A stretch of 64,000 bases of DNA, taken from Candidatus Tectimicrobiota bacterium. Lineage in GTDB: Bacteria; Tectomicrobia; Entotheonellia; Entotheonellales; Entotheonellaceae. The stretch lies in the NCBI GenBank assembly GCA_026005175.1, contig BPKO01000002.1:32501-96500 (forward strand), in the 5' to 3' direction. The notes beneath the pieces are model-generated. The model worked only from the letters and a program-made list of their open reading frames with translations. It did no database searches and had not been told where the DNA came from. A program made the translations under genes and the position numbers. Shown here piece by piece: positions 17,707 through 26,022 of the stretch. Every line of letters begins with the position of its first letter. Within the stretch, counting starts at the first letter, position 1.

Positions 17707-19083
17707 ATGGCCACTCTCAAAATCGACAACGCCCGCTATCTCATCACCCTTGACCCGCAGCGCCGCATCCTTCGCGACGCCACCGTGGTCATCGACGGCC
17801 AGTACATCACCCACGTCGACAAAGCCGAGGCGCTGCGCCACGTGGCGGCCGAGGAGGTCATCGACGCACGGGAAATGGTGGTGACCCCCGGGTTCTGCAA
17901 CAATCACATGCACATCAGCTACGCCCATGCCACCCGCGGCATTTTCCCCGACGACCTCGATCCCATGGTCTACCTGGCCCACGTCTTTACCCTGCAAGGG
18001 GCGATGAACGAGGAGGACGAGTACTACACGTCGCTGCTTGGCATTACCGAGCTGCTCAAGTACGGTACCACCTGTTTCCTCGACCCCGGCAGCACGAAGT
18101 ACCTCGATGCCTGCTTGCAGGCCTACGCCGAAAGCGGGTGCCGCATCGTGGTTGGGCAGCAGGTGGTGGATCGGCCCAACCCCTTTCACCTCCCCGTCTA
18201 CACCACCGAAGCGGCCATCCGGCGCATGGAGGAGACCCTGCAGCGCTACCACGGGCAGCTCGACGGGCGCGTGCGCGCCTGGACCATGCCTTTTGACGCT
18301 GCCTTTTGCTCCGACGAGTTGCTTACGGCGGCCAAGGCTCTGGCCGACCGCTACGGCACCGGCATGACGCTGCACCAGGCCAACCGGCCGGCCACCGTGC
18401 AGCGCTACCTGGCCGACTACGGTAAGCGCCCGGTTCAGTACCTGGACGACCTCGGGGTGCTGGGCCCCAACGTGCTGCTGGCCCACGTTATTGACCTCGA
18501 CGAGGCGGAAATCGAGGCCATCGCCCGCAGCGGCACCAAAACCGTGATGTGCCCTACGGCGGCGTTGAAGATGGGCTCAGGAATGACGGCCACCGCCAAG
18601 CTGCCCGAGATGGTGGCGCGCGGGATCTGCGTCAGCCTGGGCACGGACGCCGGCAACAACTCCAACTTGCTGGAAACCCTGCGGGCCATGTACCTGGTGG
18701 CGGTGGTGTACAAAGACGCCCGCCGCACCACGGCGGTGGTGCCGGCAGAGCTGGCCCTGGAGCTGGCTACCCTCGAGGGTGCCCGCGCCCTGGGGCTAGA
18801 GCGGGAAATCGGTTCCATCGAGGTGGGCAAAAAGGCCGATTTGGTGCTTTTTGACACCCGCCGCCCCGAGTGGCGGACGCTCTTTAACCCGGTCAACTCG
18901 CTGGTGTACAACGCCGACGGGCGCAGCGTGCACACGGTGATCGTCGACGGCCGCGTGGTGGTGCGCGAAGCCCGTCCGTGCTATATCGATGAGTGGGAAC
19001 TCATCTGTAAGGTGCAAACCCTTGGCGAGCGGCTCTTGCAGCGCACGGGCATCCACTTTGCCCCGCGCTGGCCCGTGATGTAG
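17707..19083 (+). CDS. Amidohydrolase (ATZ/TRZ, cytosine/SAH deaminase-like)
   Basis: This 458-residue metal-dependent hydrolase has the HxH metal pair in TPGFCNNHMHIS, further likely ligands His in MTLHQANRP and AHVIDLD, the metal Asp in LGTDAGNNSN, and the C-terminal composite beta-barrel strand IGSIEVGKKADLVLFDTR. This is the ATZ/TRZ subgroup, which includes atrazine chlorohydrolase, guanine/SAH/methylthioadenosine deaminases. The N of NNHMH and the GNNSN variant differ from standard deaminases, so the substrate is uncertain. It lies between a TPP enzyme and an LLM flavoprotein, suggesting a shared degradation pathway. Confidence 0.8.
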   Translation: MATLKIDNARYLITLDPQRRILRDATVVIDGQYITHVDKAEALRHVAAEEVIDAREMVVTPGFCNNHMHISYAHATRGIFPDDLDPMVYLAHVFTLQGAMNEEDEYYTSLLGITELLKYGTTCFLDPGSTKYLDACLQAYAESGCRIVVGQQVVDRPNPFHLPVYTTEAAIRRMEETLQRYHGQLDGRVRAWTMPFDAAFCSDELLTAAKALADRYGTGMTLHQANRPATVQRYLADYGKRPVQYLDDLGVLGPNVLLAHVIDLDEAEIEAIARSGTKTVMCPTAALKMGSGMTATAKLPEMVARGICVSLGTDAGNNSNLLETLRAMYLVAVVYKDARRTTAVVPAELALELATLEGARALGLEREIGSIEVGKKADLVLFDTRRPEWRTLFNPVNSLVYNADGRSVHTVIVDGRVVVREARPCYIDEWELICKVQTLGERLLQRTGIHFAPRWPVM

Positions 19084-19120
19084 TCGGCCTCGCTTGCCAG
19101 CCACAGGAGCGACTGCGCGT

Positions 19121-20299
19121 ATGACGTTGCCCGAGAGACTGAAGTTCGGAATTTTTATGGCGCCGTTTCACCCGCTGGGTGAGGACCCCACCCTTGCCCT
19201 GGCCCGCGACCTCGAGCTGATCGAGTGGCTCGACGAGCTGGGCTTTGACGAGGCCTGGATCGGCGAGCACCACAGCGCCGGCTGGGAGATCATTTCCTCG
19301 CCCGAGGTGTTCATCGCCGCGGCGGCCGAACGCACCAAGCACATCAAGCTAGGCACTGGGGTGATCAGCTTGCCCTACCACCACCCCCTCATGGTGGTCA
19401 ACCGCATGGTGCTGCTTGACCACCTGACCCGCGGGCGGGTGATGCTCGGGGTGGGGCCGGGCGCCCTGGGCTCGGATGCCTACATGCTGGGCATTGATCC
19501 GCTGTGCCAGCGGCGGCGCATGGAAGAAGCCCTGGACATCATCATGCGCCTGCTGACCACCACCGAGCCCATTACTTACGAGTCCGACTGGTTCGTGCTG
19601 CGCGAGGCGCTGCCGCACCTGCGGCCTTACACCCGCCCGCACATGCCGGTAGCGGTGGCGGCGGCGCAGTCGCCGGTGGGCATGGAGCTGGCCGGCAAGC
19701 ACGGCATCGGGGTGCTCTCGGTGAGCGTCATTCGCGATCCCGGCACCGCGCCCAACCTGCGGCGGTTCTGGGAGATCGCCGAAGAGACGGCCGCACGCCA
19801 CGGCAAGACCGTCCGCCGCGAGGAGTGGCGGCTGGTGGTGCACGTGCACCTGGCCGAAAGCCGCAAGGAGGCCATGGCGCAGGCCCGCCACGGCGCCGGC
19901 CGCTACCACCGCGAGTACTTCGAGCAGACGCTGGGGCTGTTTACTTCCGAAGGCCCCATGGACAAAATCATCGACAAGATGGTCGAGCGCGGGGCCTGGT
20001 GCGTGGGCACCCCCGACGACCTCATCGCCCACATCAAGCGACTTGACGAAGAAAGCGGCGGCTTTGGCGGCTTTTTGGTCCAGGCCACCGAGTGGGCAAC
20101 GCGGGAACAGGTGTTGCGCAGCTACGAGCTCATTGCCCGCTACGTCAAGCCGTACTTTCAGGGCTCGCTGGTCAACCTGCAGACCTCGGCGGCATGGGCG
20201 GCACAGAAAAAAGACGAAATCGTTGCCCTGCGCCGCCAGGCCATCGAGAAAGCCAAGCAGGATTACCTGGCGCGCAGCGGCCGTGAGAGCGCCTCGTAA
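19121..20299 (+). CDS. LLM-class flavin-dependent oxidoreductase (luciferase-like)
   Basis: This 392-residue TIM-barrel monooxygenase-like protein begins MTLPERLKFGIFMAPFHPLG and contains DEAWIGEHHSAGWEIISSPE, KLGTGVISLPYHHPLMVVNR, GRVMLGVGPGALGSDAYMLG and PVAVAAAQSP, typical of the bacterial luciferase superfamily using FMN or F420. The C-terminus resembles the alkanal/limonene monooxygenase subgroup. ATG 19121 is preceded by CAGGAG. It closes a three-gene set with the TPP enzyme and amidohydrolase, consistent with oxidative degradation of a cyclic or heteroaromatic compound, which is inference. Confidence 0.86.
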   Translation: MTLPERLKFGIFMAPFHPLGEDPTLALARDLELIEWLDELGFDEAWIGEHHSAGWEIISSPEVFIAAAAERTKHIKLGTGVISLPYHHPLMVVNRMVLLDHLTRGRVMLGVGPGALGSDAYMLGIDPLCQRRRMEEALDIIMRLLTTTEPITYESDWFVLREALPHLRPYTRPHMPVAVAAAQSPVGMELAGKHGIGVLSVSVIRDPGTAPNLRRFWEIAEETAARHGKTVRREEWRLVVHVHLAESRKEAMAQARHGAGRYHREYFEQTLGLFTSEGPMDKIIDKMVERGAWCVGTPDDLIAHIKRLDEESGGFGGFLVQATEWATREQVLRSYELIARYVKPYFQGSLVNLQTSAAWAAQKKDEIVALRRQAIEKAKQDYLARSGRESAS

Positions 20300-20312
20300 G
20301 GAGCGGCTTGCC

Positions 20313-20723
20313 TCAGCGGCACGGGCGAAACATGGGCAGGGTGACTTCGGGGGTCACGTCGACAAAAACCACTTCCACCGGCAGGCCCAGACGCAGTTCT
20401 TGCGGAGGCAGGTCGAGCACCCGCGAGACGAGGCGCACCCCTTCTGCCAGCTCTACGATTACCACCGCGTAGGGGACGTCCTCGGCAAAGGCGGGATGGA
20501 GAGCCCGCTGCACCACCGTCCAACTATAGACCTGGCCCTTGCCGCTGACTTGCTCCCAGCGCCAGGCAAAAGCGCCGCAGTGCGGGCAGCACTCGCGGGG
20601 CGGGTGGCGCCACGCCTGGCAGTCGGCACAGCGCTGGAAGCGCAGCTCGTGCTGCTTGCAGAACCGGTAGAAGTCCCCGTGGTAGCCCTCGCCACGCGGC
20701 AGCGGCTTGCCGTACTCGCCCAT
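20313..20723 (-). CDS. DUF35 (Zn-ribbon/OB-fold) acyl-CoA-binding partner protein
   Basis: This 136-residue protein has an N-terminal helix (YHGDFYRFCKQHELRFQRC), a rubredoxin-like zinc ribbon with CADC and CPHC, and a C-terminal OB fold (GQVYSWTVVQR, PYAVVIVELAEGVRLVSRV). DUF35 proteins form complexes with thiolase-like enzymes and position acyl-CoA substrates. The gene follows the thiolase-like gene by three bases on the same strand, which is the usual pairing (HMG-CoA synthase complexes in archaea, Ltp/ChsH aldolases in steroid degradation). Confidence 0.88.
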   Translation of the reverse strand: MGEYGKPLPRGEGYHGDFYRFCKQHELRFQRCADCQAWRHPPRECCPHCGAFAWRWEQVSGKGQVYSWTVVQRALHPAFAEDVPYAVVIVELAEGVRLVSRVLDLPPQELRLGLPVEVVFVDVTPEVTLPMFRPCR

Positions 20724-20726
20724 CGC

Positions 20727-21905
20727 TTACCTCCGCAGAATCACCAGGCTGCCGTCGCCGAAGTCTCCCCAGCCGGTGACCAGGCCCAGCTCGCAGTCGC
20801 GCACTTGTAGCGGTGCTTCATGCCGCAGCTGCCGGGTGGCTTCCACCACGTGGTTGAGACCCCACACGTGGGCTTCGGACAGCAGCCCGCCGTGCGTGTT
20901 GCAGGGCAGGTCGCCGTCGATGCGCAGGCGCCCCTCGGCGGCAAAGGGGCCTGCCTCGCCGCGCCGGCAGAAGCCCAGGGCTTCGAGCTGCAGCAGCACC
21001 ACGTAAGTGAAGCAGTCGTAAATCTCGACGAAGTCGATGTCCCGGGGCGAAACGCCGGCCATGGCAAACGCCTTGGGGGCGGCGTAGCTGAGGCCAATGG
21101 CGAAGGGGTCGGCGCGGTTGGCAAGGTCGTCGGCCGGAAGGGGATGGCCTTCGGCAATGCCCATGATGTAGACGGGATCGTGGGGCAAGTCGCGCGCCCG
21201 CTCGGCGCTGGTCACCACCACGGCGCAGGCGCCGTCGGTTTCCAGACAGCAGTCGAGGACGCGAAAGGGGGTAGCCAGTATGGGCGAGTTGAGGTAGTCT
21301 TCCAGGGTCAAGGGGCGGCCGTACATGTAGGCTTTGGGATTGTGCTGGGCGTGCTCGCGGCAGGCCAGGGCCACGGCAGCCATCTGCTCGTCGGTGGTGC
21401 CGTAGAGCTGGCGGTGGCGGGTGGCCAGCCAGGCGTAGTAGTGCATTGGCGCCACGGCGCCGTAAGGCGCGTAGTAGTTGCGCACCGAAGCCGTCATGGC
21501 GTTTTCCGGCGGGCGCAGGCTGTAAGTCTTGCCGCCGCTGCTGCGCCGCTTCACCGGCGTTTCCGAAAAGCCGTTCCAGCCAAAAGGAATAAGCACGTGG
21601 GTGGCCAGCCCGCAGGCCACCGCCATGGCCGCGCTCTGCAAAGCCGCCACCGGGCTGGCGCCTCCCATCTGCACCGTGGTGGCGTAGCGCAGGTCCGGGA
21701 TGCCCAGGTTGGCAGCCAGCTGTTCCTGATTTACGTAGTGGGCGCTCAGCACCAGGCCGTCGATGTCGTGCGGCTGCAAGCCGGCGTCGGCAATGGCGTA
21801 GCGTGCCGCTTCCAGCACCAGGCGCAGCACGGACTTTCCCGAGCCGCGCGTGTAGGCGGTTTCTCCCACGCCGACGATACACGCCCGATCTTTTAGCGTC
21901 TGCAT
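20727..21905 (-). CDS. Thiolase-family protein (SCP-x/Ltp-like, no nucleophilic Cys)
   Basis: This 392-residue thiolase-fold protein begins MQTLKDRACIVGVGETAYTR. Where thiolases carry the acyl-accepting Cys it reads VQMGGASPVAALQSAAMAVA, with no Cys. The C-terminal domain retains YDCFTYVVLLQLEALGFC and the His motif NTHGGLLSEAHVWGLNH. This is typical of SCP-x/Ltp thiolase-like proteins, several of which act with DUF35 partners as aldolases rather than thiolases; the DUF35 gene follows directly. ATG 21905 has GAGGAG upstream. The likely reaction is carbon-carbon cleavage of a hydroxyacyl-CoA, with unknown substrate. Confidence 0.82.
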   Translation of the reverse strand: MQTLKDRACIVGVGETAYTRGSGKSVLRLVLEAARYAIADAGLQPHDIDGLVLSAHYVNQEQLAANLGIPDLRYATTVQMGGASPVAALQSAAMAVACGLATHVLIPFGWNGFSETPVKRRSSGGKTYSLRPPENAMTASVRNYYAPYGAVAPMHYYAWLATRHRQLYGTTDEQMAAVALACREHAQHNPKAYMYGRPLTLEDYLNSPILATPFRVLDCCLETDGACAVVVTSAERARDLPHDPVYIMGIAEGHPLPADDLANRADPFAIGLSYAAPKAFAMAGVSPRDIDFVEIYDCFTYVVLLQLEALGFCRRGEAGPFAAEGRLRIDGDLPCNTHGGLLSEAHVWGLNHVVEATRQLRHEAPLQVRDCELGLVTGWGDFGDGSLVILRR

Positions 21906-21963
21906 AAGGCGGCTCCTCTTGCCTTGCCGGCATGCTACCACAGCGGCGGCAGCCGGACAACCC

Positions 21964-21992
21964 TTTACAACGCCGCGGCGGTAGAGGACAAT
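21964..21992 (+). promoter_or_regulatory. Putative sigma-70 promoter of trpBA
   Basis: TTTACA (21964-21969), 17 bases and GACAAT (21987-21992) lie upstream of trpB. A small hairpin, CCGCG-TAAA-CGCGG (about 21996-22009), follows at the expected transcript start. No Trp-rich leader peptide is seen. Confidence 0.5.
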
Positions 21993-22026
21993 TGCCCGCG
22001 TAAACGCGGCTTTGGGGGAGGAAACG

Positions 22027-23292
22027 ATGTACGCGGAGCTGTTTCAGTTTGCTCCTGGACGGGAAGGCTACTACGGCGCTTACGGCGGGGCCTTCATTCC
22101 GGAAGTGCTCCACGAGACCATCGCCGAGCTGCGGGCCGCCTTTGCCGAGGCGCAGGCCGATCCTGCCTTCTGGGAGGCGTACGTGGCGCTTCTTGCCACG
22201 TACGCCGGGCGCCCGACGCCGCTTACCCCCCTGGAGAACCTGAGCCGCGAGCTGGGCGGGGCGCGGATCTACGTCAAGCGCGAGGACCTCAACCACACCG
22301 GTGCCCACAAAATCAACAACGTCTTGGGGCAGGGCCTGCTGGCGCGGCGCATGGGCAAGCGCCGCGTCATTGCCGAAACCGGGGCCGGACAGCACGGGGT
22401 GGCCACTGCCACCATGGCGGCGCGCCTGGGCTTGGCCTGCACCATTTACATGGGCGCCGTCGACGTGGCGCGGCAGCGGCCCAACGTCTTTTGGATGCAG
22501 CAGCTGGGGGCCGAGGTGGTGGTGGTCGAAGAGGGCACGCAGACGCTCAAAGACGCCATCAACGCCTGCCTGCGCGACTGGGCCGAATCGATGGACACCA
22601 CCCACTACGTGATGGGCACGGTGTGCGGGCCGCACCCTTTTCCGCAGATGGTCACGTACTTCCAGTCGATCATCGGCCGCGAGGCGCGCGAGCAGGTGCT
22701 GGCCAGCACCGGGCGCCTGCCCCGGCGCGTGTACGCGTGCGTGGGTGGCGGCTCAAACGCCTCGGGCATCTTTGCCGGATTTCTCGACGACCCCGAAGTC
22801 GAGCTGGTGGGGGTGGAGGCCGGCGGCCACGGCCGCGACAGCGGCCGCCACGCCGCCCGCTTGGCTTACGGCCAGGGCCGGCCCGGCGTGGCGCAGGGCT
22901 ACAAGACGTACTTTTTGCAAGATGCCGAAGGCCAGATGCGGCCGACCCATTCGGTGGCCGCGGGGCTGGACTACATCGGCGTGGGGCCTATTCTGGCCTA
23001 CCTGCACGAGTGCGGGCGGGTGCGCTTTGAGGCGGCGACCGACGCCGAGGTGCTAGCGGCCTTGCAGCGGGTGATGCGCGCTGAGGGCATCGTGCCGGCG
23101 CTGGAAAGCGCGCACGCCTTTGCCGTGGCGCTGCACGAAGTACCGGCGTTGGCGCGCGACGAGGTGGTGCTCATCAACCTCTCGGGCCGCGGCGACAAGG
23201 ACATTTTCACCATTGCCGAAGCCCTGGGCGACCGCGCCTGGCGTGACTTTCTGCGCCAGCGTGTGCGCCGCTACGATGAGGAGGGCGACTGA
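22027..23292 (+). CDS. trpB: Tryptophan synthase beta chain
   Basis: This 421-residue PLP enzyme condenses indole and serine to tryptophan. The PLP lysine is in EDLNHTGAHKINNVLGQ, the activating Glu region in AETGAGQHGVATAT, and the phosphate-binding loop in CVGGGSNASGIFAGF; the C-terminal INLSGRGDKD is conserved. It is the TrpB1 type that works in the alpha2-beta2 complex. ATG 22027 follows GAGGAAACG. trpA starts four bases after the stop. No other trp gene is in the window. Confidence 0.96.
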   Translation: MYAELFQFAPGREGYYGAYGGAFIPEVLHETIAELRAAFAEAQADPAFWEAYVALLATYAGRPTPLTPLENLSRELGGARIYVKREDLNHTGAHKINNVLGQGLLARRMGKRRVIAETGAGQHGVATATMAARLGLACTIYMGAVDVARQRPNVFWMQQLGAEVVVVEEGTQTLKDAINACLRDWAESMDTTHYVMGTVCGPHPFPQMVTYFQSIIGREAREQVLASTGRLPRRVYACVGGGSNASGIFAGFLDDPEVELVGVEAGGHGRDSGRHAARLAYGQGRPGVAQGYKTYFLQDAEGQMRPTHSVAAGLDYIGVGPILAYLHECGRVRFEAATDAEVLAALQRVMRAEGIVPALESAHAFAVALHEVPALARDEVVLINLSGRGDKDIFTIAEALGDRAWRDFLRQRVRRYDEEGD

Positions 23293-23296
23293 GGGC

Positions 23297-24085
23297 ATGG
23301 CATCTTTAGAAGCTTACATTCGCCAGCGCCAGCGCCACAAGGCGCTGCTGCTCATGGGGCACGCGGTGGTCGGGTACCCCTCGCTGGAAGCCAACTGGCA
23401 GATGCTCGAAGCCATGCAGCAGGCCCAAGTGGACCTGGTGGAGCTGCAGCTGCCCTTTAGCGAGCCGATTGCCGACGGGCCGGTGTTTGTGCGTGCCAAC
23501 CAGCAGGCGCTGGCCGGGGGAATGACCCGGGAGCAGTACTTTGCCTTTATGCAGCGCGCGGCCCGCGCCTTTGACTTTCCCCTGCTGATGATGGGCTATT
23601 ACAACAGCATCTTCCAGATGGGCCACGAGCGCTTCTGCGCCTGCCTGGCCGAGCACGGCGGCCGCGGCTTTATCATCGCTGACTTGCCGCCTGAAGAAGC
23701 GGGCGACTTGTGGCCGTGCGCCGAGGCGTACGGGCTGGCCCCCATTGTCCTGATGACCCCGCTCACCCCGGTGGCGCGGCTGCACCACCTGGCGCGCTTT
23801 GCCCGCGGTTTTGTCTACTGCGTGGCCCGCAAAGGGGTGACCGGCAAGCAGACTGCGGTGGACCGCCAAGTGCAGGAATTCCTCCACCGCTGCCGCCAGG
23901 CAACGCCGCTGCCCCTGGCGCTGGGCTTTGGCCTGCGCCGCGGCGCCGACCTCGAGTGCATTAGAGGCTGGGCAGACATCGCGGTGGTAGGCACGGCACT
24001 CCTTCAAGCCTGGGAGGAAGGGGGGCCTGCCGCCTACCGGTCTTTCCTTGCAGCACTGGCCCGGGCAGCCGCAGGGCCTACCTGA
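23297..24085 (+). CDS. trpA: Tryptophan synthase alpha chain
   Basis: This 262-residue TIM barrel splits indole-3-glycerol phosphate. The catalytic Glu lies in LVELQLPFSEPIADGPV and the second acid in IIADLPPEEAGD; LGFGLRRGADLE precedes the phosphate-binding end. YCVARKGVTGKQT replaces the usual SR.GVTG loop. It is the partner of the adjacent trpB product. The 3' end overlaps the convergent glucoamylase gene by eight bases. Confidence 0.94.
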   Translation: MASLEAYIRQRQRHKALLLMGHAVVGYPSLEANWQMLEAMQQAQVDLVELQLPFSEPIADGPVFVRANQQALAGGMTREQYFAFMQRAARAFDFPLLMMGYYNSIFQMGHERFCACLAEHGGRGFIIADLPPEEAGDLWPCAEAYGLAPIVLMTPLTPVARLHHLARFARGFVYCVARKGVTGKQTAVDRQVQEFLHRCRQATPLPLALGFGLRRGADLECIRGWADIAVVGTALLQAWEEGGPAAYRSFLAALARAAAGPT

Positions 24086-25919
24086 GCGGTTCGCCGCCGT
24101 TGCACGAGGCGTCCTTGTCCAGCCAGTTGTACGCCGTTTCCAGAACGAAGGCCGACTGGATAAGGGCCAGGTGCGAGTACGCCTGGGGGAAGTTGCCTGT
24201 GAGGCGGCCCGAGTACACCTCGATGTCTTCGGAGAGCAGCCCCACGTGGTTGCGGTACTTGAGCATGTGCTCGAAGAGCTCGCGCGCTTTGGCTTTCTCC
24301 CCAATTAGGTAGAGGGCGTTGACCAGCCAGAAGGTGCAGACGATAAAGGCGTTTTCCGGCTCTCCAAAGTCGTCGGCCACCCGGTAGCGAAACATGAAGC
24401 CGTTTTTGACAAGGTGCCGGTAGCACTGCTGCACCGTGCTGACGAGGCGGGGATCGTCCGGGGGCAGGAAATTATAGTGAAGCATCAGCAGGCTTGCGGC
24501 GTCGAGGGCGTCTGAGCCGTAATACATGGTAAACGCCTGTACCTGATCGTTCCAGCCGTGGCGCAAGATGTCGGCTTTGATCTCCTCGGCCAAGGCCCGC
24601 CAGCTGTCGATGTAGCGCGTGCGTCTCCAGAAAGCGGCGATTTTGGCGGCGCGGTCCATGCCCACCCAGCTCATCAGCTTGGAATGGGTAAAGTGGCGCT
24701 CGGCGCCCCGGAACTCCCAGATGCCGCTGTCGGGCTGGCGCCACACCTGGCGGATGTGGTTTACCAGCGAGCGCACCAGGGTCCAGATCTCCTCGTTCAC
24801 CTGCACCCGCTCGCGGCTTTTGATGGTGTGGTTAAACCGCAAAAACGTATAGATCGCTTCGATAAGGTTGCCGTAGAGGTCGTTCTGGCGCTGGCGGTGG
24901 GCGTTGTTGCCAATGCGCACCGGCCGCGAGTGGGCATACCCTGCCAGGTGGTCCAAGAGCTGCTCGTCGGCGACTTGGTGGCCGTCGATGCTGTACATGA
25001 GGTGGATGGGGTCGTTCTTGAGGGGAAGCCGCTGGATGATGTAGTGCATGAACTGGGCAGACGTTTCAAAATCGCCCACCCGCGCGTAGACGTCGATGGT
25101 CATGCCGCCATCGCGCATCCAGCAGTAGCGGTAATCCCAGTTGCGCTGCTGCCCGATGACTTCGGGCAGCGAGGTGGTCGGCGCCGCCAGAACGGCCCCG
25201 GTGCGCTGGTAAGAGAGGAGCTTGAGGGTGATCACCGAGCGCACCACGGCCTCGCGGTAGCGGTACGGGTAGTGGATCTGGTCGACGTAGTCGAGCCAGT
25301 AGGCTTTGGTCTTCTCCAGCTCGTGGTAAATGCGGTCAGGGGTGAAAGACGCGAGTTTTTCGTGGTAAGACAGCACGATGAACGCGTAAGGCGGCGGCGT
25401 GACGACTTCGCCCCGCACGAGGGCCTCCAGGTCGAGGTTGCTATAGAGGTAGTAGCTCATGTAGCCACCGCGGGTGGAAATCAGCTTGACGTATTCCTCG
25501 TAGAACTCGTACACCACGCCGCCCAAGGCGTAGTTGGGCCGGGGCTCAAGGTCGACGCGCAGCCGGGGTTGGCCGCTCAGCACGCGGATGGCGCGGTGGA
25601 CTTCCGAGGGGCAATAGTAATTGCCTGGCCCCAGGCTGTACCTGGGCATGTAGTCGTGGATCTCGAAGCAGCCCTCGGCCGTTTCGACAATGGTCTTGAG
25701 AATGGCCGTGTCCTGGATGTAGCGCTGGGTAATGGCTTTGGTGTTGACTCCCTGGATCTGAAAGTGCCCGCCTTTTTCGTCATCCAGAATCCTGGCAAAC
25801 AGCGAAGGAGAGTCGAAAAACGGCAAGCAGAGCCAGTCGATGCTGGCCTCGGCGGAGACCAGGGCCGCACTGGTGCAGTTGCCGATAAGGCCGTAGTGGT
25901 AGTTGTCGTGAGAGGCCAT
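24078..25919 (-). CDS. Glycoside hydrolase family 15 (glucoamylase/trehalase-like)
   Basis: This 613-residue cytosolic protein begins MASHDNYHYGLIGNCTSAAL, followed by a GH15 N-terminal beta-domain (SIDWLCLPFFDSPSLFARIL). The (alpha/alpha)6 barrel has RNWDYRYCWMRDGGMTIDVY, EFRGAERHFTHSKLMSWV with a likely catalytic Glu, and LLSEDIEVYSGRLTGNFPQA with the second acid. No signal peptide is seen, so it acts on intracellular glucans or trehalose. The glucose released could feed the ROK kinase and zwf pair elsewhere in the window. ATG 25919 is chosen at the conserved N-terminus. Confidence 0.92.
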   Translation of the reverse strand: MASHDNYHYGLIGNCTSAALVSAEASIDWLCLPFFDSPSLFARILDDEKGGHFQIQGVNTKAITQRYIQDTAILKTIVETAEGCFEIHDYMPRYSLGPGNYYCPSEVHRAIRVLSGQPRLRVDLEPRPNYALGGVVYEFYEEYVKLISTRGGYMSYYLYSNLDLEALVRGEVVTPPPYAFIVLSYHEKLASFTPDRIYHELEKTKAYWLDYVDQIHYPYRYREAVVRSVITLKLLSYQRTGAVLAAPTTSLPEVIGQQRNWDYRYCWMRDGGMTIDVYARVGDFETSAQFMHYIIQRLPLKNDPIHLMYSIDGHQVADEQLLDHLAGYAHSRPVRIGNNAHRQRQNDLYGNLIEAIYTFLRFNHTIKSRERVQVNEEIWTLVRSLVNHIRQVWRQPDSGIWEFRGAERHFTHSKLMSWVGMDRAAKIAAFWRRTRYIDSWRALAEEIKADILRHGWNDQVQAFTMYYGSDALDAASLLMLHYNFLPPDDPRLVSTVQQCYRHLVKNGFMFRYRVADDFGEPENAFIVCTFWLVNALYLIGEKAKARELFEHMLKYRNHVGLLSEDIEVYSGRLTGNFPQAYSHLALIQSAFVLETAYNWLDKDASCNGGEPLR

Positions 25920-26022
25920 GGCCGCGTGGCTCGCCCGTGCAAACGTCGTCCGGCACCTGCTCTCTGTTATCGGCACGGAGAGTGGCGAACTTTACGGCGA
26001 TGGCCCCGTGGTGCGGGCGAGG

